Positions 26,246 through 35,031 of a DNA stretch of 64,000 nucleotides are shown here, piece after piece. The notes below the pieces were generated by a model. It was not told the DNA's origin. It did no database searches and worked only from the letters and a program-made list of their open reading frames with translations. The stretch lies in the NCBI GenBank assembly GCA_965249525.1, contig OZ252237.1:992001-1056000 (forward strand). The letters are read 5' to 3'. Position 1 is the first letter of the stretch. Each line of letters starts with the position of its first letter. Source of the stretch: G965240465 sp965249525. GTDB taxonomy: Bacteria; SAR324; JACQKK01. The translations under genes were made by a program, and so were the position numbers.

Positions 26246-26299
26246 CACACCCATAAAAAGGGTGTGATTTTTGGGAAGTATTTTTCCCATTTCAATGGG
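26246..26299 (-). promoter_or_regulatory. Leader hairpins, possible attenuator
   Basis: In the transcribed direction the leader forms CCCATT/AATGGG (26286-26299) and then a terminator-like stem CACACCC/GGGTGTG with a T-rich loop followed by TTTATT (26246-26266). It lies about 65-120 bases before the start codon. Confidence 0.55.
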
Positions 26300-26305
26300 G
26301 AGTGT

Positions 26306-26337
26306 TTATTTAACAAACACAAGTGTCTTTTGTCAAG
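26306..26337 (-). promoter_or_regulatory. Putative sigma-70 promoter of the sugar-binding protein gene
   Basis: On the minus strand TTGACA (26337-26332) is followed after 17 bases by TTAAAT, close to consensus and spacing. It reads toward the binding protein at 26179. Confidence 0.6.
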
Positions 26338-26598
26338 GAATTGTTGTAAATGTCTTTGAAAGCACCACCCAGGGCTTTTCTTTGCGGCAGGGGAGGGCTT
26401 CTCTTTTGCGCTTATAGAGAGGGAATTGCCCCCCTGATGCTGGCGTTAGACGACCTGTAATTTGTCAAAACAAGTTATTAAGGCAAGTTATTAAGGCAAG
26501 TTATCAAGACCAATTGTGAAGCAACTATAAGCAATAAAGGAGAAACCCTGCGTTTGCTCGTTCCATTCAGCATTGCAGGATAAATTGGAATCAGAAGC

Positions 26599-26640
26599 AA
26601 GAAACTGTTTCAAGATACCCTCTCTATGGAACAGTTTCTT
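26599..26640. repeat. Inverted repeat, 11-bp arms
   Basis: AAGAAACTGTT (26599-26609) and AACAGTTTCTT (26630-26640) are perfect complements with a 20-base loop. Confidence 0.85.
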
Positions 26641-26652
26641 CTTATCGGCTTT

Positions 26653-26702
26653 CTGCTATCAGATCTCTCTTCCCTCTCTTCTTGCCAAGTATCTGATAGC
26701 AG
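26653..26702. repeat. Inverted repeat, 12-bp arms
   Basis: CTGCTATCAGAT (26653-26664) and ATCTGATAGCAG (26691-26702) are perfect complements with a pyrimidine-rich 26-base loop. It follows the previous inverted repeat by 12 bases. Confidence 0.88.
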
Positions 26703-26767
26703 GAAGACCACCATCCAGTCTTTAGATTATCATTCCATACGAAGCATGCGCTTCGCTCCTACGGCAA

Positions 26768-28225
26768 TCAATAAGCCTGGGCAAACAGAACCCGCTGCGG
26801 AGAAGGTTGCCCAGAAACCATACACTTGCCGGGTTTTGCATCTATGTGTGATGGCAGATCAGACGCTTGCAAAGGAATACAGCGCAAGGTGGCCTTGGTG
26901 CTTGATTTGATTTGCTGCTCGGTTGCCGATGTCCCATCCCAGTGCGTATAGAGAAAGCCTCCTTGGGATATCTGTTGTTGGAATTGTTCTAGGGTATCTA
27001 TTTGATAGGAGTGCTGCTGCTGAAGTTTTTGTGCTTGGTGAAAAAGGTTGGTTTGTATGGCATCAAGGGTTTCTTGTGTTTGCTGCACCAGGGAGTGAAA
27101 GGGTGCAGTGATTTTTTCTCTATTGTCGCGTCTAACCAATATGGCATGCTGCTGGGCGATATCGCGCATCCCCAGTTCTATGCGCAGGGGGACTCCTTGT
27201 TGTACCCAGTGGAAGAAGCGTTCTGCGGGTCTATCGTTAAAGTTTTTATCTATTTTGATGCAGAGAGGTGGGAAGTGCTGTTGCAGCTCGGCAAGCAGTT
27301 TTTCCGCCAGCGGCATAATTTGGGAGCGTTCGGCTTGATCTTTGCCCAGGGGTATCAGCACCACTTTTAAGGGAGCGATGCGTGGAGGAAGCAGCAGTCC
27401 GTCATCATCGCTGTGTGTCATCAGCAGTCCGCCGATCAAGCGAGTGGAGACGCCCCAGCTGGTGGTATGTGCCCATTGCAGCTGGTTGTGGCGATCCAGA
27501 AAGCGTATTTGGAAGGCTTTGGCAAATTTTTGCCCTAGGTTGTGTGATGTGCCTGCTTGCAGGGCTTTGGTATCTTGCATCATGGCTTCTACAGAGTACG
27601 TATGCAGGGCGCCAGGGAATTTTTCTATGGCACTTTTTTTCCCGACAACTACGGGCATGGCAAGGAAATCAGTAAAGAATTGGCGGTAGATATTGAGCAT
27701 TGTAAGGGTTTCTGTTTCGGCTTCTTGATGGGTTTCATGTGCGGTGTGTCCTTCTTGCCAAAGGAATTCACTAGTGCGCAGAAAGAGGCGGGTGCGCATT
27801 TCCCAGCGAATGATATTGCACCATTGGTTAATCAGCAGGGGCAGGTCACGATAGCTTTTTATCCATTGGGCATACATGTATCCAACCACAGTTTCAGATG
27901 TCGGCCTTACCACTAGGGCTTCTTCCAGAGCTTTGCCCCCCGCATGGGTTACCACCGCTAATTCTGGAGAGAAGCCTTGTATATGTTCAGCTTCTTTCTT
28001 AATGAAGTGTTCTGGGATAAGCAGCGGGAAATAGGCGTTTTGGTGACCGCTTTCCTTAAAGCGCTGGTCTAGAACTGCCTGTATGTTTTCCCAGATGGCG
28101 TAGCCATTGGGTCTAATCACCATGCAGCCTTTAACAGGTGCCTGGTCTGCCAGTTGTGCAGCTTGAATAACATCCAAGTACCACTGGCTGTAATTTTTGC
28201 TGCGGGGGGTAATATTCTTAGCCAT
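26768..28225 (-). CDS. proS: Prolyl-tRNA synthetase, archaeal/eukaryal type
   Basis: A 485-residue enzyme that charges tRNA-Pro. Class II motifs are clear: RPTSETVVGYMYAQWI, NIIRWEMRTRLFLRTSEFLWQEGHTAH, and GVSTRLIGGLLMTHSDD. Length and the absence of the bacterial INS editing insertion show the archaeal/eukaryal architecture, which is less usual in gammaproteobacteria (bacterial type is about 570 residues). The C-terminus has a single Cys in GKCMVSGQ, a vestige of the type's zinc domain. No strong ribosome binding site is seen. Confidence 0.93.
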   Translation of the reverse strand: MAKNITPRSKNYSQWYLDVIQAAQLADQAPVKGCMVIRPNGYAIWENIQAVLDQRFKESGHQNAYFPLLIPEHFIKKEAEHIQGFSPELAVVTHAGGKALEEALVVRPTSETVVGYMYAQWIKSYRDLPLLINQWCNIIRWEMRTRLFLRTSEFLWQEGHTAHETHQEAETETLTMLNIYRQFFTDFLAMPVVVGKKSAIEKFPGALHTYSVEAMMQDTKALQAGTSHNLGQKFAKAFQIRFLDRHNQLQWAHTTSWGVSTRLIGGLLMTHSDDDGLLLPPRIAPLKVVLIPLGKDQAERSQIMPLAEKLLAELQQHFPPLCIKIDKNFNDRPAERFFHWVQQGVPLRIELGMRDIAQQHAILVRRDNREKITAPFHSLVQQTQETLDAIQTNLFHQAQKLQQQHSYQIDTLEQFQQQISQGGFLYTHWDGTSATEQQIKSSTKATLRCIPLQASDLPSHIDAKPGKCMVSGQPSPQRVLFAQAY

Positions 28226-28333
28226 GTGCAGCGTTGCTGGGATTGCTGTAAGCGGCAGCCAGAGACATCTCTGGGGGTTTGGTTTTTGCTGTGGTTTTTA
28301 CTATGGTTTTTACTGTGCCTGTGGAGTGCGTGA

Positions 28334-29701
28334 TTATTCTTGGGGAGAGTCGGCAGCAGACTGCTGAGGCAAAATCCCTTTTACTTTGACATCCAAATTA
28401 CCCCGATGCAAGCGAACCTTGAGAAATTCACCCACAACGCTTTGCTCGGCAGACAGCAGGGCTTGCCCTGCTTCATTTTGAACAATGGCATACCCGCGCC
28501 CCAGTATCGCCAGTGGACTTAGCACCTGCAATGCAGCAGCTATCCGCCCCAAACGCCCCCGTGCTGCTGCGGTGATGGTGTGTTTTAACACCTGCAGCCG
28601 CCACAGATTATCTTGCCATTGGCGTTTTTTGTACTGCAACACCTCCATAGGACTGGGTGTCTGCGCCCGCAAATGACGCAAATGCTGGCGATGATGCCCC
28701 AGCAGCCGCATCATGCTGGCACGCAGCCGCCCTTGTGTATACAATACCTGCCCCAATAATGCATCTTGCAGTGGAGAAATAATCTCCGCTGCTGCAGAGG
28801 GCGTGGCAGCACGCCTGTCCGCTGCAAGATCCGCTATGGTGAAATCTATCTCATGCCCCACCGCTGACACCAGCGGCACACGGCTGGCACGAATAGCCCG
28901 TGCCAAACCCTCATGGTTAAACCCCCACAAATCTTCCACAGAACCTCCCCCACGACCCACTATCATCACCTCTATCCCCAATTCCTGCGCACGCTCACTC
29001 AAAGAACGCACCGCTGCTGCCAGCTGCTCTCCCGCTCCCTCCCCCTGCACCAAACACGGCTGCACCACCACCCGCATCCCAGGAAAACGACGCCCCAGCA
29101 CCTTCACAATATCCTGCAAGGCTGCCCCCTCGCCCGATGTCACCACACCCACACACCACGGAAACCTGGGCAGCTCCCGCTTCAACTCCTCAGCAAACAA
29201 ACCCTCCTCCGATAAACGACGTCTCAACTGCTCAAATGCCAACTGCAGCTCCCCCACCCCCCGCGGCGATACACTCACCGCCTGCAACTGATACTCCCCT
29301 CGGCGCATATACACACGCATATCTCCCCGCACCAATAAACGCAGCCCATCCTCTACCCGAAAGCGTGTCCGCTCCGCCACCCCTTGAAACATCGCCACCC
29401 GCAAAACCGCATCCCTGTCCTTCAACTGAAAATAGCAATGTCCCGAACCCGCACGCCTAAAACCCGAAACCTCCCCCTCCACCACCACCTGACCCAAATG
29501 ACTTTCCAGCAGCCCCCCTACACATCTGCTCAACTCGCTTACACTCCAAATCCGCTCCCCAAACTGCTCTCCTGTCTGCTCCCCTGTCTGCTTCCCTGTC
29601 TGCTTCCCTGTCTGCACCATTCCCTCCCCCGCTTCCCTAGGACGCTCCTCTCCCGCAGCTTCTACCACAAAGGGAATCTCTAAATTTTTCTGCTGCCTCA
29701 C
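28334..29701 (-). CDS. xseA: Exodeoxyribonuclease VII large subunit
   Basis: A 455-residue catalytic subunit of exonuclease VII. The OB-fold (VSELSRCVGGLLESHLGQV, VVVEGEVSGF) is followed by the Exo_VII_L domain with IVGRGGGSVEDLWGFNHE and SAVGHEIDFTIADLAADRRA. The N-terminus carries about 45 extra residues, including GKQTGKQTGEQTGEQ encoded by a 12-bp tandem repeat. Start is uncertain: GTG at 29701, or an ATG 27 codons downstream that is closely preceded by GGGGAGG. The small subunit gene xseB is not in the window. Confidence 0.93.
   Translation of the reverse strand: MRQQKNLEIPFVVEAAGEERPREAGEGMVQTGKQTGKQTGEQTGEQFGERIWSVSELSRCVGGLLESHLGQVVVEGEVSGFRRAGSGHCYFQLKDRDAVLRVAMFQGVAERTRFRVEDGLRLLVRGDMRVYMRRGEYQLQAVSVSPRGVGELQLAFEQLRRRLSEEGLFAEELKRELPRFPWCVGVVTSGEGAALQDIVKVLGRRFPGMRVVVQPCLVQGEGAGEQLAAAVRSLSERAQELGIEVMIVGRGGGSVEDLWGFNHEGLARAIRASRVPLVSAVGHEIDFTIADLAADRRAATPSAAAEIISPLQDALLGQVLYTQGRLRASMMRLLGHHRQHLRHLRAQTPSPMEVLQYKKRQWQDNLWRLQVLKHTITAAARGRLGRIAAALQVLSPLAILGRGYAIVQNEAGQALLSAEQSVVGEFLKVRLHRGNLDVKVKGILPQQSAADSPQE
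29564..29618 (-). repeat. 12-bp tandem repeat in the xseA 5' region
   Basis: About four units of cctgtctgctcc type encode Gln-Thr-Gly-Lys/Glu repeats ahead of the OB-fold. Confidence 0.85.
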
Positions 29702-29960
29702 CTTAGTCTCGCCGGTCCATCCCTCGCCTGTCCCTCACCTGTCCCACCTTCACATTGTATGGGGGTGCTGCCTCCACCACAACCTCTTTTATATGACACC
29801 CCCAAGCAGCTGTGACGGCAAGTGTCCTGCGCATTCCCTCAAAAGCCCTTTTGAAAAAAAATCCCTGAAGGTGTTATGATACTTAAAGCAGCACTTAAAG
29901 TAGTACTAAAAACAGTGCTTAAAATTACTAAAAAACCATTTTTGCCCACACGGAGGATGG

Positions 29961-30965
29961 ATGTTCACCATAGATGTGTTTCACGGAGACGCCGATGGTT
30001 TGTGCGCCATTCAGCAGTTCAGGTTGTCAGAGCCCTTGGGGGATCGTCAGGTGGTTACTGGCAAGCGCAGTCAGCATGCCTTATTAGCAGGAATTGGTAC
30101 TGCAACGGATTGTGAGGTGGTGATGCTGGATTTGCCGCTGGATATCAATCATGCAGCCCTGCAGCAATTATTGGCACAGGGGTGTCGGGTGCGTTGTTTT
30201 GATCACCATGTTGCTACTAAGAGCTTGGAGCATGACAATTTGACATTACATTTGGACAGTTCGGCAGAAGTGTGCACCAGCATATTGGTGAACCGACATT
30301 TGGAAGGGGCGTATGCGGAGTGGGCTGCGGTGGGTGCATTTGGGGATAATATATTCTCAGCAGCCCAGCAATTGCTGCAAGAGAGTGAGTTGAACCCGCA
30401 TGATGTGGAGCAGTTGGTGCATTTGGCGGAGCTATTGAATTACAACGCCTATGGTGACATGTTGAATGCCAACCATGTAACTGCTGCAGAGATACATGAG
30501 CAAATGCTGGCGCATGAGCATCCTTTGGATTTTTTGCATGACAATAGGCATTTGAAGCGCATAGGCACTGCCATGGAGGAAGATTTGGTGCGGCATCAGC
30601 CCAGAAAGCCCTCCGAGGAATACTCGGATGGGATGTTGTACATGCTGCCTTCTCGGGAGTGGATTCGTCGCAGTTATGTGGTGTGGGTGTCGCGATTGAT
30701 GCGCAGGCATCCAGATATGGCATTTTTGATAACCATAGAAAATCATGACGGCAGTTTGGATATATCTATTCGTTCTCCCTTAAATGCTGCCAAGGGTGCT
30801 TGGGAGTTGGCGAAGGCATTTGGGGGGGGCGGTCGTGAGGGAGCTGCGGGGATACACGGCCTGCCTGCTGCCAGGGTGAAAGCCTTCTTGCAGACTTTTT
30901 GGGCTTGGAGTGCTGACTTGTATCAACAGCAGCGGGGTTATTTACCTGAGCGACAGCTGAAATAG
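29961..30965 (+). CDS. DHH-family phosphoesterase
   Basis: A 334-residue protein of the DHH/DHHA1 superfamily (relatives include RecJ, NrnA oligoribonuclease and cyclic-dinucleotide hydrolases). Metal motifs are HGDADG near residue 8, DLPLD, and CFDHHVATKS near residue 80; the C-terminal DHHA1 domain ends FGGGGREGAAGIHGLP. Substrate cannot be deduced. GGAGG is 4 bases before the ATG. It lies upstream of apaH and rsmB in the same direction, which is compatible with nucleotide-turnover functions. Confidence 0.85.
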   Translation: MFTIDVFHGDADGLCAIQQFRLSEPLGDRQVVTGKRSQHALLAGIGTATDCEVVMLDLPLDINHAALQQLLAQGCRVRCFDHHVATKSLEHDNLTLHLDSSAEVCTSILVNRHLEGAYAEWAAVGAFGDNIFSAAQQLLQESELNPHDVEQLVHLAELLNYNAYGDMLNANHVTAAEIHEQMLAHEHPLDFLHDNRHLKRIGTAMEEDLVRHQPRKPSEEYSDGMLYMLPSREWIRRSYVVWVSRLMRRHPDMAFLITIENHDGSLDISIRSPLNAAKGAWELAKAFGGGGREGAAGIHGLPAARVKAFLQTFWAWSADLYQQQRGYLPERQLK

Positions 30966-30985
30966 CCTCATAGCTAGTGTCCCAC

Positions 30986-31060
30986 TTCCTCATATATAAG
31001 CTCCTCATATATAAGCCCCTCATATATAAGCCCCTCATATATAAGCTCCTCATATATAAG
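30986..31060 (+). repeat. 15-bp tandem repeat upstream of apaH
   Basis: Five units of ctcctcatatataag, with cccctcatatataag variants, fill most of the spacer. Each contains the -10-like tatata. Confidence 0.9.
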
Positions 31061-31099
31061 CTAAGGAAGGGGGGGGCAGGAATTGGTTTTTTCTGACAG

Positions 31100-31861
31100 G
31101 TGCGACAGTTGGCTGAAGACACACGTGCTATTTTGTTCTTGGGGGATATTCATGGTTGTCTGCAGGAGTTAGAAAACTTGCTGAAGACAGCTGGTTTTAC
31201 TGCTGGTCGGCATCGTTGCATTCCTTTGGGGGATGTTGTCAATCGGGGGCCTGATTCTGAGGGGAGCTTGCGTTTGTTGGAGGAGATTGGAGCGGAGCCT
31301 ATTTTGGGCAACCATGAAGCCAGCCTGCTGAGAAGCTGGCGCAGCGGGCAGCGAGAAGCCTGGATGCAGGGAAGAGGCTCTGCCTGGGAGGCGTTGGACT
31401 GCGGAGATGCTACCTCTCGTCGCATGCGACAGATTTCGCACTGGCCTGCTTGGCGAGAAGGTAGAGATTGGCTGGCAGTCCATGCAGGGGTGCATCCCTG
31501 GTTGTCGCTGGCTGAAACCCCGCTGGATTTTTTGCTGTATGTTCGTCACTGTGATGCCCAAGGCTGCCTGCCGACCCAGCATAGAAAACCCACCCTGCGA
31601 GCACCTAGGGGATATCGGGCCTGGTTTTATCATTACAGGGGCAAAAAGACCGTGCTGTTTGGGCATTGGGCCTGGCGCGGACTGGTGCATACTCGGCGCT
31701 GCTGGGGCTTGGACACTGGCTGCCTGTACGGCAAAAAACTCACGGGATTGTGGTGGCCAGACGCCCAACTGGTACAAACCCCAGCCTTAAAAATTTACTG
31801 GGACATCCCCCATGACTCCCCCTCATCACTCCCCAAAAGCTCCGTCCAGCACCCCCTCTGA
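31100..31861 (+). CDS. apaH: Bis(5'-nucleosyl)-tetraphosphatase (symmetrical), ApaH-like
   Basis: A 253-residue metallophosphatase that should split Ap4A into two ADP. Motifs: FLGDIHGCLQEL, GDVVNRGPDS, GNHEASLL, VHAGVHPWL, FGHWAWRG and LDTGCLYG. The start is a GTG without an obvious adjacent ribosome binding site, so the exact N-terminus is uncertain. The 3' end overlaps rsmB by 50 bases, implying co-translation. A general serine/threonine-type phosphatase is possible but less likely. Confidence 0.86.
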   Translation: MRQLAEDTRAILFLGDIHGCLQELENLLKTAGFTAGRHRCIPLGDVVNRGPDSEGSLRLLEEIGAEPILGNHEASLLRSWRSGQREAWMQGRGSAWEALDCGDATSRRMRQISHWPAWREGRDWLAVHAGVHPWLSLAETPLDFLLYVRHCDAQGCLPTQHRKPTLRAPRGYRAWFYHYRGKKTVLFGHWAWRGLVHTRRCWGLDTGCLYGKKLTGLWWPDAQLVQTPALKIYWDIPHDSPSSLPKSSVQHPL

Positions 31862-33185
31862 TGGTATCAGGCTGCGCGCCCATGCAGCCCGTGCCTGGGT
31901 ACGCTTGCAGTCAGGACAGCCCCTCAACTCCAACCCGCCCCGCTGGTGTAAAAACAAAGCCCAATGCCGTTTTTATACCAATTTACTCAAAGGCACCATC
32001 CGATACGCCCAGCCCCTGCTGAGCGAACTCAACACACTCTCTCCCCGAAAAAACGCCAAGCGACAGCCAGAAGCCCTGGCCCTCGCCCTGCTGGGACTAT
32101 ACCAACTGCGCTTTCTCCGCCTGCCTCCCCATGCTGTCCTGCATCAAACCGTGGCAGCTGCAGCCCTGCTCAATCGCAAATGGGCAAAACCCTGGATAAA
32201 CGCCGTCCTGAGGCATGCACTCCAATCACCGCCACCCACCGCCCCCATGCCATTACACCCATCATGGCTGCTGCAGCGATGGGAAAAATACTATGGCGCA
32301 GACCGCACCCAGCAAATCTCCCAAGCGCAGTCTCACTGGTATGGCGCTGCTGTCGCTGTCCATCCCCGCCGAGGCAGCCTACAACAACTCCTGCAGCAAC
32401 TCCAACAGGAAGGAATCTCTGCCTCCATCCACCCACACTGGCCCCTGGCACTTCACCTAGAAAATCTCCAGCCACTCCTCCTCTCTAAAACCTTCGCCAG
32501 CGGCGCAGTCTGGGTTCAAGACACCTCCTCTCAAATCCTCACCACCCTCATCCAGCCCCTGCTTCAAGGACCCACCCTTGACCTCTGCTGCGCCCCCGGC
32601 GGCAAACTCATGGCCCTAGCCACCGCCGCCAACCCGCCACCCTTCCTCCTCGGCATAGACATCCATCACCAAAGACTGCTGCAAACTCAAAACAACCTGA
32701 AAAAAATCCTCCCCCACCACATCCCCCTCATCCAAGCCGATGCCTCCAAACCACTCCCTGTCTCCCCTACACATCCTTGGCACACCATCATCCTGGATGC
32801 CCCCTGCTCCTCCACCGGCGTCCTCGCCAAACACCCCGACGCTCTCCACAGACTCTCCCCCCAGCACATCCAACAACTCGCTCAGCAGCAAAAACTCCTG
32901 CTGCAGCAAACCGTCTCCCTTTGTCCCCCACAATCTTGGCTGGTTTATATCACTTGCTCTATTGAACCAGAAGAAAACCAGTGGCAAATAAACGCCTTTA
33001 CACAACAACACCCCTTCCAGCTCCACTCCTTTCTCCCCCTGCTGCAGCAACTCAAAAAAACACTCTCATGCGCACAGGCTGCCGAACACATCATCCAGCA
33101 GCACCTCACACCCCAAGGACACCTGCTGCTGCTGCCTTCCAAATTCAACCACGGACTCTTCGCCGCCCTGCTGCAAAGAAAATAA
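31812..33185 (+). CDS. rsmB: 16S rRNA (cytosine-967-C5) methyltransferase RsmB
   Basis: A 457-residue enzyme that methylates C967 of 16S rRNA. Residues about 20-160 form the NusB-like RNA-binding domain (LRAHAARAWVRLQSGQPL, PHAVLHQTVAAAALLN). The methylase domain has motif I DLCCAPGGK, motif IV DAPCSSTGVLAKHPD and motif VI YITCSIEPEEN with the two catalytic Cys. The first 49 bases lie within apaH, and the gene is unusually rich in Pro, Gln and His. Confidence 0.93.
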   Translation: MTPPHHSPKAPSSTPSDGIRLRAHAARAWVRLQSGQPLNSNPPRWCKNKAQCRFYTNLLKGTIRYAQPLLSELNTLSPRKNAKRQPEALALALLGLYQLRFLRLPPHAVLHQTVAAAALLNRKWAKPWINAVLRHALQSPPPTAPMPLHPSWLLQRWEKYYGADRTQQISQAQSHWYGAAVAVHPRRGSLQQLLQQLQQEGISASIHPHWPLALHLENLQPLLLSKTFASGAVWVQDTSSQILTTLIQPLLQGPTLDLCCAPGGKLMALATAANPPPFLLGIDIHHQRLLQTQNNLKKILPHHIPLIQADASKPLPVSPTHPWHTIILDAPCSSTGVLAKHPDALHRLSPQHIQQLAQQQKLLLQQTVSLCPPQSWLVYITCSIEPEENQWQINAFTQQHPFQLHSFLPLLQQLKKTLSCAQAAEHIIQQHLTPQGHLLLLPSKFNHGLFAALLQRK

Positions 33186-33194
33186 TCTACAACA

Positions 33195-34093
33195 CTAAAA
33201 AGAATCACCCCGCCCCACAGAATGTACTGTCATTCTGCTGGGCCAGCCAACAATCCTAACATCAAACTTGAGAGACGGCTCACACATGCTGGAGGCATTG
33301 TGTATGCGGAAAGATAGTGACCAGCCTCCGTTCAGTATCATTTCCAGTGTGGTTTTGCTGCCCCGCTTGAAATCTAGTTTAACTATGTTGTTGGCTAATC
33401 CTACCTTGTCTCCCCATGGAAGCGTGCCATTTATGTTAAAAGAAGTGATGCGCACACAGCGGTCTTCTTTCACAAATTGGTAAAAATCATACTGCCCTAT
33501 CAAGTACTGCAGCAACCGCTGTGCTACTTCCTGCCCGTGTATTCGCTGCTGGATTTCAACCTCCTCCTTAAATGCCAGGAGGATAGGGAGGTATAGATTG
33601 TTGTGCTTATTGACAATGGCAGAAAACGGAGTGCCTTTTTTCTCCCTTAGTTCATTAAACAACGGGCGTACTTGATTGAAATACGCCTCGGTACACTTGA
33701 AATTGAACCACTCCCTAGCAAAATCTATTTTATCAGATAAGCGAGAATTCTTCACTACATCATTGCGATTTTTGGCACTAATACCCACATCACCACGGCT
33801 GGTATGTATCAGTACATCCCGAACATCACCTTGCTGTCCCTTAGCGTCTGACTGAATACTGATACTGCTTGCCTCTTGCAGCCTGCTATCTGCCTTAATA
33901 AGAAAGTCGGCTGCCTTAATGCCGCCGCTTTCATGCTGTTAGCAAGGGCAGGTTTTGCAGCAATCAGCTTATTGAGAGCCCTCTCGGCTGTTGCAGCAGG
34001 AGCATCCTTGTTTATAGTACACTTACAAATTTTAGAAAACGTCTCTGCTATGGCACGCTCAAACCCTTTACCCGTGATTGTTTGTATAGCCAT
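33195..34093 (-). pseudogene. HaeIII-like restriction endonuclease, frameshifted
   Basis: The N-terminal part (34093 to about 33932, beginning AIQTITGKGFERAIAETFSK) and C-terminal part (ending at 33195) are in different frames. Reading through with one base restored near 33932 gives a continuous protein: ESGGIKAADFLIKADS, then QGDVRDVLIHTSRGDVGISA, then SRLSDKIDFAREWF and SFNINGTLPWGD. These resemble the HaeIII restriction endonuclease family (PF09556). The lesion is probably a single-base deletion. The start codon shares one base with the methylase stop (TAATG), so the two genes were coupled. A sequencing error is possible. Confidence 0.78.
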
Positions 34094-34916
34094 TAAGACA
34101 GTCGCAAAAGGTCTTTGCTTAATATCAGCAGTTCTTTTGACTTTTTGTCATTGCTCATCCCATACATCCAGGTGGGCGTCTGCATGAGGTAGTCAGCATA
34201 TAAAGAACGGATTTGCTGGCAGTCATTGTAGGATAAAATCCATCGGTCTCGCCCTCTTAAAATACCCGCCAGTCCTTGGTGGTCAAAATCTTTGTGCATA
34301 TCCCCACCTATCCCATACAGCAACTCTTGATTGGCATATGGTGGATCTAGGTAAAGAAAATGGTTTTGTGTCGTTTGAGGCTGTCCTTAAAGTCCATACA
34401 CCCAACGGATAGATTTCTTGGGTTGAATTGCCTAAGACGCTCTATGCTGTTTTCTGTGAACCGAGGATGCCCTGGAGACATGCCGCCCGACAGCGTAATG
34501 CCGCTGTAAGACGCCCTATTGAGAACATAAAACACCGCAGCTTTTTCTATGGGGTCGCTCAAATCCCCAAAACTTTTCTGCATGGCATAAAATTCATCTC
34601 TTGATAGAGGAAAATACTCCCATACTTTTTGGTAGAGACTGTCAGGTTTTTTTATCAACGCCTCCCAGAAGTCTACTACTGCGGGAAAATTGTCATATCC
34701 ATAAACCCGCATACCGTTTGAGGCACAGGATAATTCCACCGAACCACCACCAAAAAATGGACTGCACAGTACATCGGTGTCCGATGGTATCAACTTCATC
34801 ACTTGGGAAACCGCACGGGTCTTTCCCCCAGGATAACGCAAGGGGGAGCGTGTGCTGACAGCAGCAAGCTGACCAGCTGATATGGGTCTTACTGGGTTTG
34901 TGATGGGACGGTTCAT
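34093..34916 (-). pseudogene. Dam-class (alpha) DNA adenine methyltransferase, frameshifted
   Basis: N-terminal motif X RYPGGK and motif I SPFFGGGSVELSC are in the frame from 34916. The stop at 34347 comes just before motif IV. One missing A in the run at 34364-34367 (four T on the plus strand) would restore HFLYLDPPYANQELLYGIGG and join the C-terminal part, which ends at 34093. Alpha-class order indicates an N6-adenine methylase. The ATG at 34916 is preferred; a longer TTG start at 35000 has no support. Natural decay, phase variation at the A run, or sequencing error are all possible. Confidence 0.8.
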
Positions 34917-35031
34917 TTGACCAGCTGTTTGTTGGGCTATAATCTTACAAAATATTCCCTCAGGTGGTAAGAGAGTATACTTTTTTGCTGGGCTACGCAA
35001 TCATACCATATTGAACAGAAGACTTAGCGGT

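Larger units (their letters stand above)
26180..26767. other. Gene-free 588-bp region upstream of the sugar-binding protein gene
   Basis: Contains, from left to right, the structured leader of the sugar-binding protein gene, its likely promoter, a 13-bp tandem repeat (caagttattaagg type, about 26467-26508), and two long-armed inverted repeats at 26599-26702. No credible open reading frame is seen. Confidence 0.7.

Noticed and set aside
28226..28333. T-box or other riboswitch controlling proS
   Set aside because: The 108-base spacer has only short repeats; no specifier loop or terminator structure.
28713..29291. 192-codon frame opposite xseA
   Set aside because: Ser/Thr/Pro-rich shadow of a GC-rich coding strand; no start signal or protein features.
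29839..29862. Rho-independent terminator TCAAAAG/CTTTTGA
   Set aside because: Weak AT-rich stem followed by A residues on the plus strand, with no upstream gene ending in a matching direction.
30986..31060. CRISPR or iteron origin
   Set aside because: Contiguous 15-bp units without spacers, no DnaA boxes, and no rep or cas gene nearby.
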